10,219 bases of DNA, from contig JABYQS010000983.1 in NCBI GenBank assembly GCA_022592435.1, positions 1 to 10,219 of the forward strand, in the 5' to 3' direction. The DNA comes from Cerioporus squamosus (lineage: Eukaryota; Basidiomycota; Agaricomycetes; Polyporales; Polyporaceae). Under the pieces are notes generated by a model that did no database searches, was not told where the DNA came from, and was given only the letters and a program-made list of their open reading frames with translations. The position numbers were made by a program, and so were the translations under genes. The stretch's first letter is position 1. Each line of letters begins with the position of its first letter. Of the stretch, positions 1-6,850 are shown one piece after another.

Positions 1-161
1 TAGCATGCTGACCCTAACCCCATTCGGGCGGTGCCGTTGTGGCGTAATGGGCGCTTCTGGGTCGGACCGCAGTGGAGGACCTTGAACTTGCTTACGACCT
101 GATTGTACTCACCTGCTTCCAACGATACCTTTTCCTACCATCTCCTGCTTGTCTGACCATC
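1..161 (+). promoter_or_regulatory. 5' flank and likely 5' UTR of the SYLF gene
   Basis: No gene is seen here. The 40 bases before the ATG at 162 are pyrimidine-rich, with TTTTCCTACC and TCTCCTGC stretches and the start context CCATCATGT, which fits a fungal promoter/5' UTR. No clear TATA box or CCAAT box was recognised. The promoter call is inference from position and base composition. Confidence 0.4.
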
Positions 162-1413
162 ATGTCTATGCTGGACAAGTTCCGCCGGGGTGCGCAGAAG
201 GCCGGCGTTTCAGGCGACCGCGTTCCTCAAGGAAGGCTCCAACAAGCTCGCGAACGAGTCGCAACACTTCGTCCAAGGCTTCACCCTACCTGGAGAAGCG
301 GAGAAGGCGGCGAAGATTTTGGAGAGCTTCCTTGGTACGTATGGTGGCGATGGATTTCATGGTCAGTGCAAGAGGTAATGAAGTCGTCGCTCTGCAGCCG
401 ACCCTGAGCATCCAGAGTCTGCACTCAATGCAATCCCGAAGGCCGTGCTCCAGCGAGCAAGAGGTACGCACCGAGTGCTCATCGCATCTTAGACCTAGAT
501 TTCTTACTCGTATGAATAACCAGGCCTCGCCATCTTCTCCGTACTCAAGGCTGGCTTCGTGTTCTCCGGCAAGGCCGGGTCTGGCATCGTCATCGCGCGG
601 CTCCCGGATGGCTCCTGGTCTGCGCCCTCATGCATCGCGACCGGAGGTGTCGGCTGGGGTCTCCAGATCGGCGCAGACATCACAGACTTCGTTATCGTGC
701 TCAACAGCGAGGAGGCCGTTCGTGCATTTGCGATGGGAGGAAACGTGACCATTGGGGGCAACATTTCTGCTGCTGCGGGCCCAATTGGGACAGGTGGAGC
801 GGTCCAGGCGACGCTTGCGCACCCTGCGCCGATGTTCTCGTATTCAAAGTCGAAAGGTGCGTGAAATCGTCTTGAGCCATGAGCCACCCTACATCCTCCG
901 AGCCCGCTGCGCATCCAAGGATTCTCCTCGATATCTGCGTCCACATGCGCCGCGTTCTGCTATCGTATGCTTGCCGTACCTCTGTGCGAAACAGTAGGTG
1001 TGAAAGGAAGACGTACGTACACTCGCAAGCACTTGAGGCCCATAATTGCATACGTCATGCGTTGCGCGCTCGGGAGGCAGAAGGGCAGGCGCAGCCTCAA
1101 TTGTGTCCGACACATCTCGCTCACCTTCCAATGGTATACAGGTCTCTTCGCGGGCCTCTCGCTAGAGGGAACGGTGCTCATCGAGCGCAAGGACGCGAAC
1201 AAGGAGTTCTACGGCTCCGCCGTGCCCGCCAAGGACATCCTCAGCGGACGCGTGCCCCCGCCCGAGGTTGCGTCCAAGCTGTACGAGGTCATCGAAGCCG
1301 CTGAAGGCATTGACGAGTCTGGCCTGCCCGAGTCTGCGTATGTCCCGACCGCTGCCGGGGACCATATGGACATTCGGCACGGCGGCACCGTCTTCGATGC
1401 CGAAGGGCACTGA
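162..1413 (+). CDS. SYLF-domain (Ysc84/SH3YL1-like) protein, spliced, with a one-base frame disruption in exon 1
   Basis: SYLF (DUF500) proteins bind phosphoinositide membranes through an N-terminal helix and, in yeast Ysc84/Lsb3, bind and bundle actin at endocytic sites. Coding blocks read as 162-334, 398-463, 524-856 and 1142-1413; introns are 335-397 (63 nt, GTACGT..GCAG), 464-523 (60 nt, GTACGC..CCAG) and 857-1141 (285 nt, GTGCGT..ACAG). The frame-corrected product is about 280 aa. It starts MSMLDKFRRGAQKAG, continues with QATAFLKEGSNKLANES, then LAIFSVLKAGFVFSGKAG, GSGIVIARLPDGSWSAP and GGVGWGLQIGADITDFVIVL, and ends near EGH at the stop 1411-1413. These are the typical SYLF blocks covering nearly the whole protein. 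No SH3 domain follows, unlike yeast Lsb3/Ysc84. Oddity: the first 15 codons are in a different frame from the rest of exon 1. Losing one T of the TTT at 208-210 joins them to give KAGVQATAF, as expected for the family, and no plausible intron fits there. The ATG at 162 is chosen because it opens the family-like N-terminus. Family call firm; intactness uncertain. Confidence 0.88.
857..1141 (+). other. Unusually long (285 nt) third intron of the SYLF gene
   Basis: The flanking exons join phase-correctly (AAA G | GT CTC TTC) to give SKSKGLFAGLSLEGTV, which is continuous in SYLF proteins, so the whole stretch appears to be intron. It starts GTGCGT and ends GGTATACAG. Other introns in this window are mostly 49-76 nt. 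I saw no snoRNA C/D boxes, no tRNA-like fold and no reading frame worth calling inside it. Confidence 0.75.
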
Positions 1414-1890
1414 GTAAGTCTCCTCGGCGTGGCGTACGGCACTGCGAGCGTCGGGCGCGGACTCGGATTTAGCCCCGGAGCTTGGGGTAATAGGAGTGTG
1501 GTGGCCCGTGGGGCGGGGGCGGGGGCTCGGAGCCATGGTGTCGGATGATGCTATGCCGTCGGGATTCGCCAAGAGAGATGACGAGGAGACGTCGGCGGCG
1601 GGCAGGATGCGCAAGCTCGGGGGACGGACTCTCGGATGGGTGGTAATCCGGAATGACTGAACGACTTCTACGATCCGTGTAATGATATGCCTATGACGTG
1701 CTGCTTTGGCTACATATCCTCATCCTTTCCAGCTTACTCTTGTCTTCGTGTGTATCCTACGTACGTTGTTCTGTGGGAATGCTCATGTTTTTCTCCCCAG
1801 CGCGAATCGGATGTCCAATGACCCTCCAAGCGGGTCAAGCCCGTTCTCCTATCATGATGATTGGCCAACCTACAAGCTTTCGCCGATTAA
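1414..1890. other. Convergent intergenic region (3' ends of SYLF gene and F-box gene A)
   Basis: The stretch lies between the SYLF stop codon and the stop of F-box gene A, which run towards each other, so it should hold both 3' UTRs and polyadenylation sites. The left half is GC-rich and contains the G-tract at 1510-1525. From about 1650 it becomes AT-richer, with pyrimidine-rich segments (for example 1710-1745) and a GTAATGATATGC motif near 1679 that could belong to a 3' end. Short open frames here (such as 1698-1961 +) show no domain or family-like sequence. A GTAAGT follows directly after the SYLF stop (1414), so a 3' UTR intron is possible but unproven. Confidence 0.5.
1510..1525 (+). repeat. 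G-tract (GGGG-C-GGGGG-C-GGGGG)
   Basis: Three runs of four or five G separated by single C are seen on the plus strand, about 100 nt past the SYLF stop codon, with shorter GG pairs upstream. In the SYLF transcript this would sit in the 3' UTR. A fourth full run is missing, so a stable four-stranded fold would have to borrow a shorter GG. Confidence 0.6.
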
Positions 1891-3746
1891 TCAGTCCAGG
1901 ATCCAGCCCTCCATGCCCTTCCCGTGGCGAAACACTTCCCAGTAGTCGTTCTTCATCCTGAACGCAGGCGGAATGCCTGAGCTGATCTCCAAAAGCGGGC
2001 GACTGGTAACATCGAGGTGCTCCACGAATTCCGACACGGACGCCAAATCTTCTTGCGTCGTGCCCGAGATGTTGCTCACGAGCGAGCGGATGGGATGGCC
2101 ACTTTGGGCCCGGGACGCCGTCATGCGGACCAATGCGTCCACCGCCGGGGTTTTCGAGCATGCCATCTCGATGCCAAAGGTGTCCAGTCTGGGAGCGGGA
2201 ATGTCCACTACGTCGCCGTCACTGAATGGCGTCGGAGTGAGAGCTTCTTCCATCTGATCCGGGAGTGGGACGGATGCGAGGGGGTGTGATGATACGTATC
2301 GCGTGTGGTTACATTTGACGAGCAGACAAGACAGTGACGGCATCCTGACTAGTAAGGAGCGGAGGAATGTGAGGTGCTTGACTGCTTCACAGTGAATGTG
2401 GAGGCGAAAGGTTGTGATCTCCCTTGTGTCCAGGTGCAGGACGAGATGTTCGAGGAGGGAGTAGACCCCCTTGACCGAGATGTGGAACCATACTCCGGAG
2501 TCTACACCAGGCGAGGTGAGATGCAAATGCATTGTGCTGCCTTCGTTTCCCGGGTGTATGATATCGAGATGTGTGAGACCCTTCACTCCGTACAACGCCG
2601 AGATGGGAGGCACTGTGAGGGATGGCCAGGGCGGATACGCGACAGCGGCGCGGGCGTACGGGGCAGAACTCTTCAAGTGATCGAGCCTCATCGCGAGGCG
2701 TTTAGGCAGTCTGAGGAGAGCGAGGATAGCCAGCGCGTGTTCAACATTCAGATAGCTCATCCGAAGACCACGCAGACGTGGAAGTTCCGCAATGAAGAGG
2801 GTCGGGCTGTCCACATCGATATTCGATAGTAGCTGGACGTCTGACCCCGAAGAGGCACTTGTCTGCGACACCGCGACAACTTCGCCCGTCAATAGCAACG
2901 GTTCAGTACGGGCGAGCTCAAACGTCTCCAAACGAGGGCAGTTGCATAGAAGCCGAAGGAGTTTTTGGATGGTCAACACGCTATTTGTCATTTTGTCGAT
3001 TCGGAGGTTGGCAAGATTCGTGAATGCGTTCCCTGGGATGAAGGGCACTGACCGAAGAGCCAACGCCCTCAGGCGGATGGAGATTCCGCCCAGGATACGA
3101 GGTAGGCCCGGGCTATGGTCCCCATGGAACGAACCCCTTGCTTGATTCAGTGACGCTGAGGGTCAGGAATTCGAGGTTCGGCATGGGTGACGACAACGAT
3201 CGCAGAATTGCCTCGAGGGAGTAGTAAGATACACCGACCATAAGATGCGCTTCTTGAATACGGTGGGGTTGGCTGGAGTAGTAGATCTGTCGGAACACGG
3301 AGCGCTTCACGGGAGGGATTTACGCAAAGATATGATGAAGGGGGGTGATGCCTGAGCGATGGAGGACGATCTTGTTACTTCGCACATCCGACAACCCGAG
3401 GTCGTCCTCGATGATATGGTACCATAACCTGGGCCAGCTGAGCACCGCGATACGCCATGACTTGCAGACTAGAGCAAGGTCATGGGCCTCCGATGGTTGG
3501 TCGAGGGACGACTCATAGATGTCCCTAACTGGAGCGACAACGAACTCGAATATACGTGCGAGGGTCTCCAGTGGTAATCTGCCTATAGGCGTCTTGAACT
3601 TGTTGTGATACTGATTCATGCGCGATACGATCGCGTGTAGGGACGACCTGGCATGTACGAGCTGTCAGAAGCAATGATTAACACTGATGCGTCAGTCATA
3701 TTGAGATTTACGGCCTTGAACGAGCCATAAAACCAACCTCGTCCAT
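1891..3746 (-). CDS. F-box gene A: F-box/LRR-like protein, spliced, with a one-base frame disruption
   Basis: F-box proteins bind Skp1 and present targets to SCF ubiquitin ligases; the target here is unknown. The F-box-like segment reads LPLETLARIFEFVVAP, then ALVCKSWRIAVLSWPRLWYH, the usual LPxE..IF...VCKxWR...P.LW pattern. LRR-like stretches follow (PNLEFLTLSV, LRALALRSVPFIPGNAF, CPRLETFELA, LPRLRGLRMSYLN), and the C-terminal block contains IPAPRLDTFGIEM and DVTSRPLLEI. Introns: 3273-3323 (51 nt, GTAAAT..CCAG) removes an in-frame TAA at 3320-3322 and joins HHIFA to QPHRIQEAHL in phase. A second, 3662-3737 (76 nt, GTTGGT..ACAG), would place a three-codon first exon ATG GAC GAG at 3746-3738 before LVHARSSLHAIVSR. 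The ATG at 3619 is a simpler start, but paralogy with gene B (GGALHAAVNR) shows coding extends upstream of it. Between about 3120 and 3137 the frame shifts by one base in CCCC runs (plus strand). Correcting it gives SKGSFHGDHSPGLPRILGG, which matches gene B, and a product of about 575 aa. The 5' end is uncertain; the gene may be decaying or carry a sequencing indel. Confidence 0.8.
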
Positions 3747-4245
3747 GCTGTAGAGTCCGTGTGTCAGAGACGTGATAGGATAGCGTCACCGAACGTGGAA
3801 CTCGCCTGATGGTATGGTTGTTGAGTGCTGCATCCACAGCGGTATCCAGCATGCTCAACGATTGAATCAATGGTGATGGAGCCATTGCTGAAGCTGACGA
3901 ACGGCGTGCGACTGGGTACCATCTGGTAGTACGAGAGCTCAGTGCGGCCACGGTCTCCCCAAGCGCGCGGCAACGTCACCAGAAATATGACCTTCTCACA
4001 CACATGAAAAGTAAGAATCATTGCGTGTGTGTCGTAGTGTCCGAAGGACACCTGTGTAGATACATTTCGTGGCATATAGTAGCATACTCGTGCATTCGAG
4101 TGCGCCTACGAACCGAGAGAGCGACTTCTGCGGAACTGCTATGACATTTTATGGAGTCGTGGTAGTCTGATCAAAGGCAAGGAGAGTGTCAGCGACGCGC
4201 GTAATCGACTCTTGGAGTTGAGTTCGCATATCATTATCCAGACGA
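3747..4245. other. Spacer between the two F-box genes
   Basis: The stretch holds the 3' flank of F-box gene B (right side) and the promoter region of gene A (left side), both read leftwards. It is less GC-rich than the exons. Open frames exist on the minus strand (3616-3951 and 3764-4075), but their products show no F-box, LRR, transposase or other pattern I recognise and no agreement with the paralog, so I do not call them genes. The segment around 3785-3885 (minus strand, starting MAPSPLIQSLSMLD) is where an extra first exon of gene A could lie, but I found no phase-correct splice joining it. Confidence 0.5.
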
Positions 4246-6513
4246 CTAGGAAAGAGTCTCCGGTAAACCCCAAGCATCCTTGTCAGCGAGCCGGGGATGC
4301 ATACCCCAGTATTCATTGGTAGTCCTCCAGACGGGGGTGAGAACCTCCGCCGAGTCCCACCGGAGACTCCGTCGCGTAACATCGACGTCGTCGATAACGT
4401 GATCCGAGAGCCGTTGCAGCTCCAGCGGTGGCGCGCCGGGGATGCTGCACGTCACGGAGACGAGGGGAACCGCGCTGGTGACCCGGCGCTCAGCCATGTT
4501 GACCAGCGGCGTTGGCAGAACATGATTGCTGAGCATCTCGATGCTCATGGTTTCCAGGTTAGGAGCAGGTATGGCGACCGCGCTGGTGCCAGGCGAGAGA
4601 GGTGTGAGGGCTCTGGAGATGTCTTGCAACGCAGCGCCTGCCTGCTCGGAGGATAGCTGTTGTATGCTCCGAAGGGTGAGCGTAGTAAGCGACGACATCC
4701 TGGACACCATAGTGGAAAGACAGGAGAGTTTGTTGTGCAAGACGGACATGCGGAGGGTCGTGACGTCGCCCAAGGGTAGCTCGGGCTGCAGACTCTGGAG
4801 GACACCAGATTGGACGTACTCTCGGAGCCGCAAGGGGGCCTCGACGTGGATCCACAGTCCGGAGTGTAGTCCGTGGCCAATGAGGTAAAGCTGGACAGTG
4901 GTCCAGCTGGGCGAGCGTGTTCGACCTTGCGCCCCTGCGGCAAGTTGGCCAGTGCTAGCCCGCGCATCTGCGGCACCCGTGCACTCCTCTCAAGGAGAAG
5001 ACGGTACTGCTCCTTTTCAGCCTGGATCTCTTTGTCGTCCTCGTCCTCGTACTTGTCCTCGTCCTTGTCTTGAATGCATTCGAATATGTCCAGGTGAGTC
5101 AGACCGCTTATGTTGCGGAGGGCCGGGACCATCAGGGTAGGGATGGGAGTAGCGGTGTCCAGATCCAACTGAAGCTTGAGGAGGCGCATCACGACGCGCG
5201 GAGGGACGTCCAGCTTCGAGAGCATGGTCATGGCGACCTGCACATAGAGGCCGCTGATGGTGAGGACGCGGAGACGAGAGAGGGAGACAGGGGTCGTCCA
5301 GGTATCCAGGCCTCGCGTGCCATCCGTGACCTCAACCCGCTCGTCGACACCGCGTGGGCGCCTGGGGTGCAGCAGCAGCTCGAGGGTCTCGAGGCGAGGG
5401 GTATTCGAGAACAGCTGCAGGAGCAACCTGAAGCCGACGATCATGTGAGGGAGGCACGAGACGCGGAGGTTCACGAGGTTTGGGAACGCGTTACCAGGCA
5501 GGAATGGAGCATGAGCGTCCAGAACGAGTGCCCGCAGGTTCGGGGTATCCCCACCGAAGACGGTGGGCAGGTCGCGAGGGTAATAGTACGAATCGCATTG
5601 CACGGATTCCCGTGTAGAAGTGATCGCCAGAAGCTGGACATCTGCAGGGAGGGTACTCAAAAGGGAGGCATCGATGCTGCCTGGATGACTTCGCCTGTCG
5701 ATGAAGAGGTACACCTCCTGGATGCGACAGGGCTCCAAATCCCCGGTGAGAGTCAATGGTCGGAGAGAGGATGGAAGGGCCATGCAGTATGGAAAGGTCA
5801 TGTTGTGTGGAACGGTTATGTTGTGTGGAAGGATTATATTGTGTGGAACGGTCATGTATTGTGGAAGGGTCATGTGGTGCGGAAAGGTCATATAACGTGG
5901 AAGAGTCATGTAGACGTGGAGGGGGGTCGTAGCGGTGACTTGCCGAGGAATGTTAGGGTTCATGTCTCGGGGACGGCTCATGAACCGACCGGACTCGTCG
6001 ACGACATGGTACCAGATCTTCGGCGAGTGGAGGACAATTGTCCGCCACTGTGAGCAGACTTGACCGAGCGATAAGGCCCACGCCACCTGGGGCGGCTTCC
6101 TCGCGCGCATCTGGTCTTCGAGAGGCAGGGGCGCGACTACGAACTGAAAGATACGCTCGAGGACCTCCACGGGCGTGTCTTGCACCGGGAGGAGACTATT
6201 GCGACGGCGATTTACCGCGGCATGCAGCGCGCCACCGAGATAGTCGAGCTTATGCAAGTTTTAGTATGGCGGCCACGTAGACATGTGCCGAGACACTTTA
6301 CCTCTTCGACGCTGAAGTTGTTCAACTCCAGCTCATGATTCAACGTACTGAGGGACTCGGTGAGAAACTTCAGTTCTTTGCCGCAGTCGTCGGGAGCGAG
6401 TCCATTCTGCGAAGGCTTGCTGGCTATCGAAGGGTGGAGGGAGGAGGGGCATGAAGGGAGGCGAGTGAACCTTTGTACAGCCCAGCGTCCGAGAACCCGT
6501 GTTTAGTCGGCAT
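4246..6513 (-). CDS. F-box gene B: F-box/LRR-like protein with N-terminal helical exons and a hexapeptide repeat
   Basis: Paralog of gene A and likewise a predicted SCF substrate adaptor. Proposed exons: 6513-6479, 6419-6302, 6248-5053 and 4906-4246 (about 669 aa). Seen directly: an alpha-helical stretch rich in Leu, Lys and Glu (CGKELKFLTESLSTLNHELE) in 6419-6302; intron 6301-6249 (53 nt, GTAAAG..ATAAG), which leads in phase into LDYLGGALHAAVNRRRN; an F-box (PVEVLERIFQFVVAPLPLED ... SLGQVCSQWRTIVLHSPKIW, residues about 72-131); eight tandem hexapeptides (about 165-212); and LRR-like segments (TPNLRALVLDA, TPRLETLELLL, LSRLRVLTIS). The C-terminal block (IPAPNLETMSIEM, DVTRRSLRWD) aligns with gene A. 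The first exon is weakest: no ATG is in frame with the helical exon, so I infer ATG at 6513 and intron 6478-6420 (59 nt). An acidic DKDEDKYEDEDDKE stretch (5068-5027) precedes a frame change before LYLIGHGLHSGLWIH. Either intron 5052-4907 (or 5007-4907) or a lost base near 4905 explains it. Confidence 0.78.
5766..5909 (-). repeat. 18-bp minisatellite coding for eight tandem hexapeptides in F-box gene B
   Basis: On the plus strand seven consecutive 18-bp units run from 5782 to 5907, each close to ATGTTGTGTGGAAcGGTc. On the coding (minus) strand they read MTLPRY, MTFPHH, MTLPQY, MTVPHN, IILPHN, ITVPHN, MTFPYC and a degraded MALPSS. The consensus is [M/I]T[L/F/V]P[H/x][N/Y]. Proline is invariant at position 4. 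The unit is a multiple of three, so the frame survives gain or loss of copies. It lies between the F-box and the LRR-like region, and gene A lacks it. Confidence 0.92.
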
Positions 6514-6850
6514 GGAAGGTGTCGCGTCGTCAAGCAGAGTGCTCATGCGTGGATACGAAAAGGGGGAGGAGAAACACCGTTTTCGGAACGCCGACAGACG
6601 ATCCTTCTGAAAACGGTAGTGGCGGGGCCTTCCAAGTTGCAGTCCGGCGCCCTGAGCATGGTCAATCGACGTACGACTTCGCCAATCATGGACGAGATGA
6701 CGTCCAAAGGTCGAGGTCGCAACGCACGCCCTGAAACAAGACTAAAAGGTGACTATAATCTGAATACAATATGCCAGTCCTCTATATCCAAGATAGTCGA
6801 CACAAGGCAACGCACCAGCCATATCCCCATCCATCCTGCGCTCCGGAGCC
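6514..6850. other. Spacer between the ENPP gene and F-box gene B
   Basis: The stretch holds the 3' flank of the ENPP gene (right side) and the likely promoter of F-box gene B (left side), both read leftwards. An open frame on the plus strand (6499-6930) has no recognisable family pattern, and its right end overlaps the ENPP last exon in antisense, so it is not called. The only structure seen is the inverted repeat listed separately. The right third (6740-6830) is AT-richer, as expected for a 3' UTR. Confidence 0.5.
6576..6617. repeat. Perfect 9-bp inverted repeat (ACCGTTTTC ... GAAAACGGT)
   Basis: Arms at 6576-6584 and 6609-6617 are perfect complements with a 24-nt spacer. The site lies about 65-105 nt upstream of the proposed start of F-box gene B, so it could be a protein-binding dyad or a transcript hairpin. 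The function is not known, and nine bases can arise by chance. Confidence 0.45.

Noticed and set aside
3320..3322. In-frame TAA in F-box gene A as evidence of a pseudogene
   Set aside because: It lies inside a 51-nt GT..AG intron (3273-3323) whose removal keeps the frame and restores the paralog-like sequence, so it is not a premature stop.
4037..4051. GTGTCC-GAA-GGACAC hairpin as a transcription terminator
   Set aside because: A 6-bp stem is short, there is no U tract, and intrinsic terminators are not used by fungal RNA polymerase II; chance is likely.
3616..4075. Two overlapping minus-strand open frames between the F-box genes
   Set aside because: The products show no known motif, no agreement with the paralog and no splice connection in phase; best explained as promoter and 3' flank.
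5070..6053. 327-codon open frame on the plus strand with WKGHVV-type repeats
   Set aside because: It is the exact antisense of F-box gene B; the 18-bp minisatellite lacks stops on both strands, which keeps this shadow frame open. It has no recognisable domain.
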